From assembly GCA_014378955.1 (NCBI GenBank), contig JACMMQ010000253.1:1-6426 (forward strand): a stretch of 6,426 nucleotides of DNA, written 5' to 3'. This DNA is from Clostridia bacterium. GTDB lineage: Bacteria > Bacillota > Clostridia > SK-Y3 > JACMMQ01. Positions within the stretch are counted from its first letter, which is position 1; each line of letters opens with the position of its first letter. Positions 1-6,302 of this stretch are shown here, piece by piece. The notes under the pieces are model-generated. The model was given only the letters and a program-made list of their open reading frames with translations. It did no database searches and was not told the DNA's origin. Position numbers and translations under genes: made by a program.

Positions 1-898
1 TACACTCAATAAAATTCTAGTGGTTGTGGGTATTTTTTCACTGATGTTTGCAATATTGCTCGGTACTTATATGGCAAGACGATTGACCAAGCCCATAGCA
101 TCGGTCATCGACACCGCTCAAATGATTTCAGACGGCTTTTTGCAAGCACGCATCACTGAAAAGACAGATACCAAAGAAATTGTACAGCTGACAGAAACAA
201 TCAATGAGCTTGCCAACACCCTGCAACAGCAAGATGCCCTTAGAAAGCGCTTAACCACCGACATGGCACACGAATTGCGAACGCCCTTAACGACACTGCA
301 AAGCCATTTAGAGGCGATGCTAGACGGCATATGGGCAATGGATGCAGAGCGGTTAGCAAGCTGTCATGAAGAAGCGGTACGCATTAACCGCATGGTGAGT
401 GATTTAGAGAGATTGGCTAAAATAGAAAATGATAATGTGTCACTAGACATCACACAATTTGATATAGGTGTGCTCATTAAACGAACGATACAAAACTTCG
501 AAAGTGAATTTTATCGTAAAAATATTCAAATTGCCTTTAAAGAGGCAACGTTGCTTATCAGTGCAGACCAAGATAAAATTAGCCAAGTCATGGTGAACTT
601 AATCTCTAATGCACTGAAGTATACCGAGGACGGCGGTGCAGTTACAGTTTCGCTTGTAAGCGATGCGCACAACGTCTTTATAAAAGTAGCAGACACTGGC
701 ATCGGAATTTCCCAACAGGATTTACCGTATATATTTGAGCGGTTTTATCGGGCAGACAGGTCTAGAAATAGGCAAACGGGGGGCTGCGGCATTGGGCTTG
801 CGATTGTAAAATCTATTGTGCAAGCACATCATGGCTACATTGATGTTCAAAGTGAGCTACAAAAAGGTACGACTTTTACTGTTACTTTAGCGATATAA
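1..898 (+). CDS. Sensor histidine kinase, C-terminal part (5' end outside window)
   Basis: This is the C-terminal part of a membrane-bound two-component sensor kinase that would autophosphorylate on histidine and pass the phosphate to a response regulator. The frame is open from base 2, so the GTG at 20 is an internal valine codon and not a start. Counting from that codon, residues 2-18 end a transmembrane helix, and about 19-70 form a HAMP linker (RRLTKPI...). The dimerisation domain follows with the H-box MAHELRTPL; the phospho-acceptor His84 is encoded at 269-271. The ATPase domain has the N-box NLISNALKYT (Asn197), G1 box DTGIGI (225-230), F-box YIFERFYRAD and G2 box GGCGIGL (254-260). 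All catalytic motifs look intact. The extracytoplasmic sensing domain and the partner regulator, usually the gene just upstream, are not visible, so the signal is unknown. The gene converges on the CDF exporter and shares its terminator. Confidence 0.95.
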   Translation, partial: TLNKILVVVGIFSLMFAILLGTYMARRLTKPIASVIDTAQMISDGFLQARITEKTDTKEIVQLTETINELANTLQQQDALRKRLTTDMAHELRTPLTTLQSHLEAMLDGIWAMDAERLASCHEEAVRINRMVSDLERLAKIENDNVSLDITQFDIGVLIKRTIQNFESEFYRKNIQIAFKEATLLISADQDKISQVMVNLISNALKYTEDGGAVTVSLVSDAHNVFIKVADTGIGISQQDLPYIFERFYRADRSRNRQTGGCGIGLAIVKSIVQAHHGYIDVQSELQKGTTFTVTLAI

Positions 899-905
899 AA
901 ATATA

Positions 906-955
906 AAAGCAAAATTTAGAAGGTATTAACCAATCTAAATTTTGCTTTATTTTTT
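906..955. terminator. Bidirectional intrinsic terminator between kinase and CDF gene
   Basis: A perfect 15-bp inverted repeat (906-920 with 934-948) encloses a 13-nt loop. On the + strand it is followed by A and six T (950-955), a good tail for ending the kinase transcript. On the - strand the tail is TTTTATAT, weaker but usable for ending the CDF transcript, whose stop codon is at 960-962. The stem is AT-rich (AAAGCAAAATTTAGA), so its strength comes from length. Convergent genes sharing one hairpin fit this position. Confidence 0.85.
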
Positions 956-959
956 ATAT

Positions 960-2129
960 TTAAACCGTTTTGTCAATAACGTCTATGCCATCCGTATGGT
1001 GCTCAATCGGTTCAAAATGAATACTCACATCGTCTACATCGTTCATTTTACACGCTATGCATGCACCAATTTCGTGAGATAGCGCATGTGCATCCTTGAG
1101 CGATAAATCCTCCGTGAGCTGTATATGTGCCGTAATCTTCTTTTTTTCGCCAATTTCATAGATATGGATATTGTGAATGTTTGCACAATTAGGAAACTTT
1201 TTAACAACGCACTCCACAACATGATTGATGCTTTCATCCAAAATACCAACCACCTCAACAGGGTATGTACTGACTACGACATCACTACGTGGCACTTTTT
1301 GAGAAATTTTCTCTTTTATACAATGTGCAATGGCATGCACTGCTTTGTGGCTTTGATGCGGTTCAATGCCCACATTGATGTAAATAAACTGTATCGCACC
1401 AGAAGGTCTAATTCTAATTTCTGCGACCTCAAGCACACTATCCATTTGGCTTATTTCCGTGGCAATGACTTCACTCAAGCCTTTTGGTGCCGTGTCGAGC
1501 AACACATCAATGGTTCGTTTGCCAAGCTTTATGCTCACCTTGATGACCAGTAGTGCAACCCCTAAAGCGGCAATTGGGTCAGCAAGCTTTAAAAGTGGTA
1601 TGTTGAAGGTTTCACCCAACCAAACGCAAATCAACCCCACGATAACGACCGATGAACTCCATATATCGCTACTGAAATGAAGTGCATCCGCTTCCAATGC
1701 CTGACTACCATGCTCCTCGGCGGCTTTCTTCAAAACCTTAACCCTAGAGGCATCCACAATAATTGAAATAGCCATTGTGAGTATCCCCCAATGGATACCC
1801 ATTAACTCAGCATCTTTACCAAATAGCAGCTTTTCGATAGCTTCGTAAATAATCCAACCACTGGTAAGCAATAATAAAAACGTTTCAATCAGTGCTGAAA
1901 AGCTTTCAATCTTCCCATGCCCATAGTGATGCATGTCGTCTGCAGGTTTGTCGGAAAATTTTACAGCAAAATAGGTAATTACCGCAGCAACTAAGTCTAA
2001 TGCGGAATGTAAAGCCTCCGACATAATCCCTAAGCTCCCCGTAAAAATACCTACAACTATTTTCATTATTGTTAGGAAAATAGCTGCAAATACCGAACTC
2101 AAAGCTGCTTTTTGTTTATCAATTGCCAT
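960..2129 (-). CDS. Cation diffusion facilitator (CDF) metal exporter with doubled C-terminal domain
   Basis: This is an inner-membrane divalent-metal/proton antiporter of the CDF family. Numbered from the ATG at 2129 (389 aa), six hydrophobic helices lie at about 11-30, 34-56, 76-98, 112-126, 156-172 and 178-198. TM2 has HSALD (His41, Asp45) and TM5 has HFSSD (His151, Asp155), giving the HxxxD/HxxxD transport site. The loop HHYGHGKIE (67-75) is typical of the family. The cytoplasmic part is unusual: a normal dimerisation domain (about 215-293) is followed by a second, similar one (about 299-377), making the protein some 80-90 residues longer than a usual 300-aa member. GGAGG at 2140-2144 lies 10 nt before the ATG and 7 nt before an adjacent in-frame GTG (2132), so either start is possible. 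The upstream NiCo riboswitch predicts a role in cobalt/nickel efflux (czcD-like); the transport-site residues resemble zinc members, so the true substrate range is inferred. Confidence 0.93.
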   Translation of the reverse strand: MAIDKQKAALSSVFAAIFLTIMKIVVGIFTGSLGIMSEALHSALDLVAAVITYFAVKFSDKPADDMHHYGHGKIESFSALIETFLLLLTSGWIIYEAIEKLLFGKDAELMGIHWGILTMAISIIVDASRVKVLKKAAEEHGSQALEADALHFSSDIWSSSVVIVGLICVWLGETFNIPLLKLADPIAALGVALLVIKVSIKLGKRTIDVLLDTAPKGLSEVIATEISQMDSVLEVAEIRIRPSGAIQFIYINVGIEPHQSHKAVHAIAHCIKEKISQKVPRSDVVVSTYPVEVVGILDESINHVVECVVKKFPNCANIHNIHIYEIGEKKKITAHIQLTEDLSLKDAHALSHEIGACIACKMNDVDDVSIHFEPIEHHTDGIDVIDKTV

Positions 2130-2139
2130 CACCCAAAAA

Positions 2140-2144
2140 CCTCC
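2140..2144 (-). promoter_or_regulatory. Ribosome binding site of the CDF gene with two tandem start codons
   Basis: GGAGG on the minus strand precedes two consecutive in-frame start codons, GTG (2130-2132) and ATG (2127-2129), at spacings of 7 and 10 nt. ATG is preferred by codon type and GTG by spacing; the choice changes the protein by one residue. The site lies about 43 nt after the foldback repeat, so it is outside that hairpin. Confidence 0.75.
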
Positions 2145-2186
2145 ATCAATTTACTGAACATTACGGCTTGAAGCCCTTTTGTATCA

Positions 2187-2292
2187 ATACGAATCTCGAT
2201 TAAAATCATAACCATCTGTCGGTCAGTATTTCAAAACGCTAGCACGCGTTTTGCCCATCTCTGCTGGTTATGTTTTAATCCGAGATTAGTAT
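2187..2292. repeat. 106-bp foldback (MITE-like) repeat in the riboswitch leader
   Basis: Two 30-bp arms, 2187-2216 and 2263-2292, are imperfect inverted copies of each other. Both begin ATAC and share AATCTCG, ATTAAAA and CATAACCA, differing by two substitutions inside ATACxAATCTCG...CCAxC and two single-base indels. Between them sits a second, perfect 8-bp inverted repeat, CAAAACGC (2232-2239) with GCGTTTTG (2246-2253), and a 6-nt loop. As RNA this would fold into one long rod capped by a small hairpin. A third copy of the arm occurs at 6262-6288, so the sequence is dispersed. It has no coding capacity and no recognised family name; a small non-autonomous mobile element is the best guess. 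It lies after the riboswitch terminator, in the part of the leader made only when the switch is on. Confidence 0.8.
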
Positions 2293-2375
2293 AAGCTATT
2301 CGCTCACTTACTAAAATAGTCATTTGCATTCAAATGGTGATGCTTTTTTATGCCCCCATTTTTTCTATAGACATC

Positions 2376-2424
2376 AAAAAAACCTGTGGCACCATAATTT
2401 GATTAGAAATTATAGTCCCACAGG
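2376..2424 (-). terminator. Riboswitch-controlled intrinsic terminator
   Basis: On the minus strand, bases 2424-2407 pair with 2400-2383 around the 6-nt loop CUAAUC. This gives 17 pairs of 18 (one G-G mismatch, one U-G wobble), followed by seven U (2382-2376). The 5' half of the stem is the same sequence that makes the 3' strand of aptamer helix P4, the conserved GUGGGAC joint and the 3' strand of P1. Aptamer and terminator therefore cannot form together. This predicts termination without metal and read-through into the CDF gene when Co2+ or Ni2+ is bound. Confidence 0.92.
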
Positions 2425-2494
2425 CATAATATCCTGTTGCCAGCTCATGCCAGCCCAGCCCCACACATTCAAAAGAATGTATCGCCTGCTCTAT
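2412..2494 (-). promoter_or_regulatory. NiCo (czcD-type) riboswitch aptamer, Co2+/Ni2+ sensing
   Basis: The minus-strand RNA folds as a four-helix junction with the order and joint sequences of the NiCo class. P1 is 2494-2491 with 2415-2412 (AUAG/CUAU). The first joint holds AGCAGGC (2490-2484). P2 is 2482-2475 with 2470-2463 around UUUU. The next joint has GGGGCUGG, then P3 GCUGGC (2454-2449) pairs with GCUGGC (2444-2439) around AUGA. The third joint gives GCAACAGG, and P4 ACAGG (2437-2433) pairs with CCUGU (2424-2420). The last joint is GGGAC (2419-2415). The G-rich joints GAGCAGGC, GGGCUG, GGCAACAG and CUGUGGGAC match my recollection of the characterised NiCo aptamers. It lies in the leader of a CDF exporter, the classic target. 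P1 is unusually short, with two A-A mismatches before two further A-U pairs. Confidence 0.93.
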
Positions 2495-2519
2495 TTTTAA
2501 AATATACAATTGTCTACAC

Positions 2520-2549
2520 ATTATACGCTATAACAAATTGTTTTGTCAA
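2520..2549 (-). promoter_or_regulatory. SigA-type promoter of the riboswitch-CDF transcript
   Basis: Perfect TTGACA (2544-2549) and TATAAT (2520-2525) boxes are separated by 18 bp. Transcription should begin near 2513, about 20 nt before the aptamer, giving a leader of roughly 380 nt. A full-strength promoter suits control by attenuation rather than by initiation. It starts only 44 bp beyond the marR stop codon. Confidence 0.88.
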
Positions 2550-2592
2550 GTGTTCTCATAATATTTCACAAAAATTTTAAATTCAATCTTTA

Positions 2593-3021
2593 TTAGTATA
2601 ATATCCTTTGTATGAGCTTTTGATGAATTTTAAAAAACGTCTCCATTTCCTCGTCACTCAATACGGAAAAATATTTTTCAAATATTTTAATTCTGTTTTC
2701 TCTTACCTTTTCTAGCATCTTTTCGCCTTCATGCGTGATCATTAGCCGTACGATACGCCTATCCTCAGCATCTCGTTCTCTTGATACCAGTTGAAGCTGC
2801 ACAAGCTTTTCTACTAGCTGTGTCACGCCACCCATCGTTATTTCTATTTGACTTGCTAAAAAACTTACTGTGCAATCATACTGCATCTTTATATAAAACA
2901 AGACGTGTAACTGCGTCATACTGATGGACTGTGTAATGTCTGTACAAATTTCATGCGATAGCTTCTTTTGTATTCTCATCATACTATCATCGATTATCCT
3001 TAAATATTGCGCTTTATCCAT
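2593..3021 (-). CDS. MarR-family transcriptional regulator
   Basis: This is a 142-aa dimeric winged-helix DNA-binding protein of the usual MarR length. The N-terminal helix (1-30) and C-terminal helices (about 105-142) would form the dimer interface. The helix-turn-helix spans about 51-74 (TVSFLASQIEITMGGVTQLVEKL), and the wing about 80-95 contains the family signature D87-R88-R89. The ATG at 3021 follows GAGG by 6 nt. It has its own consensus promoter with a palindrome over the -35 box, which suggests autorepression. Its ligand and targets are unknown: the HEIC stretch at 23-26 might tempt a metal-sensor reading, but I do not see the zinc-ligand pattern of AdcR. No terminator separates it from the riboswitch promoter, so some transcripts could run into the metal-exporter leader. 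Confidence 0.92.
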   Translation of the reverse strand: MDKAQYLRIIDDSMMRIQKKLSHEICTDITQSISMTQLHVLFYIKMQYDCTVSFLASQIEITMGGVTQLVEKLVQLQLVSRERDAEDRRIVRLMITHEGEKMLEKVRENRIKIFEKYFSVLSDEEMETFFKIHQKLIQRILY

Positions 3022-3070
3022 TTTACGCCTCTTTCCAAAAGGTTTAGTTGCTTAATCGTTTATTGGCTAA

Positions 3071-3099
3071 ATTATATGCTATTGCGCAAAATATGTCAA
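3071..3099 (-). promoter_or_regulatory. Consensus SigA-type promoter of marR
   Basis: TTGACA (3094-3099) and TATAAT (3071-3076) are both perfect and separated by the ideal 17 bp. The start point should be near 3064, giving a 5' leader of about 43 nt. Such a strong promoter for a small regulator usually implies repression, which fits the palindrome over its -35 box. Confidence 0.9.
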
Positions 3100-3105
3100 T
3101 ATTTT
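3088..3105. promoter_or_regulatory. Candidate MarR operator overlapping the -35 box
   Basis: A perfect 7-bp inverted repeat, AAAATAT-GTCA-ATATTTT (18 bp), contains the whole -35 hexamer of the marR promoter. Its size and position suit an autoregulatory MarR dimer site. In addition, an 11-bp near-identical direct repeat (10 of 11) lies at 3071-3081 and 3101-3111, covering the -10 box and the region just upstream of -35. Binding is inferred; the AT-rich content makes a chance palindrome possible. Confidence 0.5.
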
Positions 3106-3133
3106 ATGCTAATTTTAGAGTAGTATAACATTC

Positions 3134-3173
3134 AAAACAAAAAGCACTTCTCAAGATAACTCTCAAGAAATGC
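3134..3173 (-). terminator. Intrinsic terminator after rpoD
   Basis: On the minus strand GCAUUUCUUGAGA (3173-3161) pairs with UCUUGAGAAGUGC (3156-3144) across a 4-nt loop GUUA. That is 13 pairs, three of them G-U wobbles, followed by UUUUUGUUUU. It begins about 20 nt after the rpoD stop codon and separates the housekeeping operon from marR. Confidence 0.92.
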
Positions 3174-3193
3174 CCTCTTTTCGATAAGATTTA

Positions 3194-4279
3194 TCAATCC
3201 ATATAATCCTTAAGCTTTTTACTTCTACTAGGATGACGCAGCTTACGCAATGCTTTCGCTTCTATTTGGCGAATGCGTTCACGTGTTACGTTAAATTCCT
3301 TGCCTACCTCTTCAAGTGTTCTTGCCTTGCCATCGTCTAAGCCAAAACGCAAGCGCAAAACCTTTTCTTCGCGAGAGGTCAAGGTGTCCAGAACGTTGCG
3401 AAGCTGTTCTTTAAGCATAGAGAACGATGCGGCTTCCGCAGGGGCTGGGGCATCATCATCCGGGATAAAATCGCCTAGATGGCTGTCCTCTTCCTCCCCA
3501 ATCGGTGTTTCAAGCGACACAGGCTCTTGTGCAATTTTCATGATTTCTCGCACCTTTTCAGGTGTCATGTTCATTTCTCTAGCCAATTCCTCAGGGTGTG
3601 GGTCACGCCCAAGCTCTTGTAAAAGCTGACGGGATACACGGATAAGCTTGTTGATGGTTTCCACCATATGCACAGGAATACGAATGGTTCTCGCCTGGTC
3701 TGCAATGGCACGTGTAATCGCTTGTCTAATCCACCACGTTGCATAGGTGCTAAATTTATACCCTTTTGTATAATCAAACTTTTCAACTGCCTTGATAAGC
3801 CCTAGGTTACCCTCTTGTATTAAATCCAAAAATAACATACCACGCCCGACATATCGCTTTGCGATACTAACGACAAGGCGTAAATTTGCCTCTGCAAGTC
3901 TCTTTTTCGCATCTTGCTCGCCCTTTTCCATACGTCTTGCCAATTCGATTTCCTCGTCCGAAGAAAGAAGTGGCACCTTACCAATTTCTTTCAAATACAT
4001 ACGTACCGGGTCATCTATATTAATACCATCAGGGATATTGGCTTCAATGTCCTCAACTTCGACGTTGAGCTCTTCAATTTCTTTTAATTCCTTGTCTAAA
4101 TCTCCAACAACCTCCACGCCGATATTTTCTAGTGTTTCATAAATCATCTCGATTTGTTCTGGATTGAGTTCAATTTCTTGTAACGCATCCATGATTTCTT
4201 GATAGGAAAGCACCCCTCGGCTTTTGCCCTTCTCTATGAGTTCCTTGACAATTCTTGCTCTTACCTCAGTATCTATCAT
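3194..4279 (-). CDS. rpoD: Primary RNA polymerase sigma factor (SigA/RpoD)
   Basis: This is the housekeeping sigma-70 factor, which directs RNA polymerase to TTGACA/TATAAT promoters. At 361 aa it is close to Bacillus SigA. Region 1.1 (about 1-60) has the [17 protein letters not shown] pattern of the short Firmicutes form. Region 1.2 starts at [12 protein letters not shown] (89-100). Region 2 (about 132-194) contains [15 protein letters not shown], the [10 protein letters not shown] core-binding helix and the [15 protein letters not shown] -10-recognition helix. Region 3 spans about 203-275. Region 4 (about 297-361) has the [20 protein letters not shown] helix-turn-helix that reads the -35 box. 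Nothing is missing. The ATG at 4279 follows AGGAGG (4291-4296) at an 11-nt spacing, slightly long, but no in-frame alternative lies closer. It starts 22 nt after dnaG and is probably co-transcribed with it. Confidence 0.98.
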   Translation of the reverse strand: MIDTEVRARIVKELIEKGKSRGVLSYQEIMDALQEIELNPEQIEMIYETLENIGVEVVGDLDKELKEIEELNVEVEDIEANIPDGINIDDPVRMYLKEIGKVPLLSSDEEIELARRMEKGEQDAKKRLAEANLRLVVSIAKRYVGRGMLFLDLIQEGNLGLIKAVEKFDYTKGYKFSTYATWWIRQAITRAIADQARTIRIPVHMVETINKLIRVSRQLLQELGRDPHPEELAREMNMTPEKVREIMKIAQEPVSLETPIGEEEDSHLGDFIPDDDAPAPAEAASFSMLKEQLRNVLDTLTSREEKVLRLRFGLDDGKARTLEEVGKEFNVTRERIRQIEAKALRKLRHPSRSKKLKDYMD

Positions 4280-4301
4280 CGACGATGCTCCCTCCTTTCG
4301 T

Positions 4302-6059
4302 TTATTGTGACAAATGCTTGTGTTTTTTTAATAAATCGTTTAATGCTGCGACATTCCCTTCTTGTATATTCTGATGTATCACCCTTAGCCGCTTTTCAGA
4401 TTGAATGTGATGGATAATGTCCATCGCCGCTTTGTAGTGATCGTCGAATTGTAATTCGGAATTAAATACAGCCGCTACGGCAGATTGCTCATTTTCGTCA
4501 AATGCTTCAAACAAGGAGGGTATCGATACCTTTTTACCTGTCTCGTGAAGCTGCATAATCATTGTTGCCAACCTATGATGAATAGGATGGTCAAAATCTT
4601 TCACCGAAAATGTTTGTGCAATCCTTTTTGCAACGCTTGCATCTACTGCTATGATATATATTAAAAGGCGTTCGCCTTGTAACTGCCGCTTGGTTAAGCC
4701 ATGGTCCTCAGTCTGTTGGCTGGATTTTTTACGCTGTTGTGGCATAAAAGCAGACTTATGTATTGCACTTTCATTCACTTTTGCAATTTGTGTTAAAAAC
4801 GCTTGTGAAGATATGCCCGTTTCTGCTGCAATTTTACGGATAATCGCATCCTGTTCAATGGCATTTTTCACACGTGCAAATATTTTCGCTGCTTCGTTCG
4901 CAAACTGTATTTTTTGGTGGGTATCTTCTAAGTCATAGTTTGTCCGCAAACGGTCTATTTTAAATTCTACCCAGCTTTTGGCTTGCTTGACCTCTTGTCT
5001 AAAACGCTCAACGCCTAACAGCTTCATATACTCATCAGGGTCTTTGTACTGGCTAAGCGTCAAGCACCGTACGCCAATCCCCGCATGAATCAATATGTCA
5101 ATTGCACGCATCGTTGCGTCCTGTCCTGCTTTATCGCTGTCATAGCACAGGATTGCTTCCTTACAAACCTTACCCATCACCTTTGCATGCTCTTCATTCA
5201 TAGCGGTTCCCAAGGTGGCTACAGCATTTTTAACGCCATTCTGATGCAGTGAAATGACGTCCATATACCCTTCGGTGATAATGAGCTCCATCGCACCCCT
5301 TGTAAAATTGAGTGCAAATAAATGACGACTTTTTACAAAAACGTCCGATTCGGGCGAATTCATATATTTTGGCTCACCCTTGCCGACTATTCTACCACCA
5401 AAGCCAATCACTTGCTTTTTCATATCAAAAATAGGAAACATGATACGGTCACGAAAGCGATCATACACACGCCCCGTTTCAGCATTTTTAACAATCACGC
5501 CAACTGCAAGCATTTCCTCTTGTGTATAGCCCTTTTCCTTTAAATAATTCAGCGCCCCATCCCAACCGTCAGGCGCATACCCGATGCCAAATTGCTTGAT
5601 TGTTTCAGGTGCTAGCCCTCTTTTGGTAATGTATTGCTGTGCTTCAGTGCTTTCCTTTTCGTGTAGCATCATATAAAAATAGCGCGCCGCATCTGCATTT
5701 AATGCATAATACCGCTGCTTTTTTTGTAGCTTTTGAGCCTGATATCGATCTTCCACCATGCTTTCAGGCACCTTGAGCCCCGCCCAATCCGCCATCAGCT
5801 TCATCGCTTCTGGGAAGTCAGCATGCTCCATTTCCATCACAAATTTATACACATCACCACTCGCACTACAGCCAAAGCAATGGTACAACCCACTATCTGT
5901 GGATACTGTAAAGGAGGGTGTGCTTTCTCGATGAAATGGGCATAAGCCCCAATGTCGATTGCCCGTTTTCTTAAGCTTGACATATCGTCCTACCACGCTA
6001 ACGATGTCATTATTGGCACGAACTTCCTCTTTAAAATCATCTGAAAAAAACGGTGACAT
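4302..6059 (-). CDS. dnaG: DNA primase DnaG
   Basis: This enzyme makes the short RNA primers for replication, working with the replicative helicase. The 585-aa length is normal. The N-terminal zinc-ribbon uses Cys40, His43, Cys61 and Cys64 (CPFH...CFGC). The polymerase core carries [10 protein letters not shown] and FGGR (about 202-223). The TOPRIM domain has EGYMDV (Glu263) and the acidic pair Asp307/Asp309 in CYDSDKAG, with DPDEYM at 340-345. The C-terminal part (about 455-585) is the less conserved helicase-interaction domain. I start at the ATG at 6059, preceded by GAGGGA at 7 nt. An in-frame TTG at 6098 would add 13 residues (MFNVSCIFKREKL) but lacks a ribosome binding site, and [14 protein letters not shown] matches the usual primase N-terminus. 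It lies between dgt and rpoD on the same strand. Confidence 0.98.
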   Translation of the reverse strand: MSPFFSDDFKEEVRANNDIVSVVGRYVKLKKTGNRHWGLCPFHRESTPSFTVSTDSGLYHCFGCSASGDVYKFVMEMEHADFPEAMKLMADWAGLKVPESMVEDRYQAQKLQKKQRYYALNADAARYFYMMLHEKESTEAQQYITKRGLAPETIKQFGIGYAPDGWDGALNYLKEKGYTQEEMLAVGVIVKNAETGRVYDRFRDRIMFPIFDMKKQVIGFGGRIVGKGEPKYMNSPESDVFVKSRHLFALNFTRGAMELIITEGYMDVISLHQNGVKNAVATLGTAMNEEHAKVMGKVCKEAILCYDSDKAGQDATMRAIDILIHAGIGVRCLTLSQYKDPDEYMKLLGVERFRQEVKQAKSWVEFKIDRLRTNYDLEDTHQKIQFANEAAKIFARVKNAIEQDAIIRKIAAETGISSQAFLTQIAKVNESAIHKSAFMPQQRKKSSQQTEDHGLTKRQLQGERLLIYIIAVDASVAKRIAQTFSVKDFDHPIHHRLATMIMQLHETGKKVSIPSLFEAFDENEQSAVAAVFNSELQFDDHYKAAMDIIHHIQSEKRLRVIHQNIQEGNVAALNDLLKKHKHLSQ

Positions 6060-6066
6060 GAGCTTC

Positions 6067-6072
6067 TCCCTC
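6067..6072 (-). promoter_or_regulatory. Ribosome binding site that sets the dnaG start
   Basis: GAGGGA on the minus strand lies 7 nt before the ATG at 6059. No comparable site precedes the in-frame TTG at 6098, so this site favours the shorter 585-aa primase. Confidence 0.75.
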
Positions 6073-6089
6073 TTGAAAATGCAAGACAC

Positions 6090-6106
6090 GTTAAACAATT
6101 GTTAAC
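6090..6106. repeat. Near-palindrome upstream of dnaG
   Basis: GTTAAaCAATTGTTAAC is a 17-bp interrupted palindrome centred on CAATTG, about 30-47 bp before the dnaG ATG. It could be an operator or part of a weak promoter region: TTTACA lies next to it on the minus strand, but I find no convincing -10 box. Its function is not established, and it may be chance in AT-rich DNA. Confidence 0.35.
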
Positions 6107-6145
6107 ACTTTGTAAAAAACCTTGCATACAAATTATTCGACAAAC

Positions 6146-6186
6146 ATGTTGAAATTCCTTCTTTTTTTCTAAATTTGTTTCAACAT
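6146..6186. repeat. 9-bp inverted repeat in the dgt-dnaG gap
   Basis: ATGTTGAAA (6146-6154) and TTTCAACAT (6178-6186) are perfect inverted copies separated by 23 nt. In the minus-strand transcript the loop is purine-rich and holds an AGAAGGA stretch. There is no U tail, so it is not a terminator. It may be a leader hairpin or processing site before dnaG. The rest of the gap (6060-6302) shows no recognisable gene and no clear promoter; besides these repeats it holds only the dispersed-repeat arm at 6262-6288. Confidence 0.35.
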
Positions 6187-6261
6187 ATAACAGCCATGTC
6201 CCTCAAACGCCATCGTATGTAGGTCTAGCGTGGTTTGGATAATTTTGCAGGAAATTCAATA

Positions 6262-6288
6262 ATACCAATCTTGATTAAAATCATAACC
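6262..6288 (+). repeat. Solo arm of the dispersed foldback repeat
   Basis: This 27-nt stretch matches the left arm of the foldback at 2187-2213 in 25 of 27 positions and in the same orientation (ATACxAATCT...CATAACC). No inverted partner is found on either side within the window, so it is a lone or truncated copy. It lies 14 bp beyond the dgt stop codon, in the short gap before dnaG. Confidence 0.7.
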
Positions 6289-6302
6289 TTTTTTATGAAT
6301 TT

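Noticed and set aside
1125..1553. 142-codon open frame on the + strand
   Set aside because: It lies wholly antisense inside the well-supported CDF gene and has a composition typical of a shadow frame.
2165..2175. GGCTTGAAGCC palindrome in the CDF leader
   Set aside because: Five-base arms with a one-base centre cannot form a normal hairpin and have no U tail; it is too short to claim as an operator.
2287..2321. TATACT -10-like box on the minus strand at the edge of the foldback, a possible promoter bypassing the riboswitch
   Set aside because: The matching -35 position reads TTTTAG, only two of six consensus bases, and there is no extended -10.
2321..2349. CATTTG-CATT-CAAATG hairpin followed closely by six T on the + strand
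   Set aside because: The tail is separated from the stem by 7 nt, the alternative stem has only 4 pairs, and no + strand gene ends nearby.
6060..6098. Upstream TTG start that would lengthen DnaG by 13 residues
   Set aside because: It has no ribosome binding site, and the extra residues do not resemble primase N-termini, whereas the ATG at 6059 has GAGGGA at 7 nt.
6169..6255. 28-codon open stretch on the minus strand between dgt and dnaG, containing MAFEGHGCYMLKQI
   Set aside because: No ribosome binding site precedes its ATG and I recognise no protein family; a stretch of this length is expected by chance.
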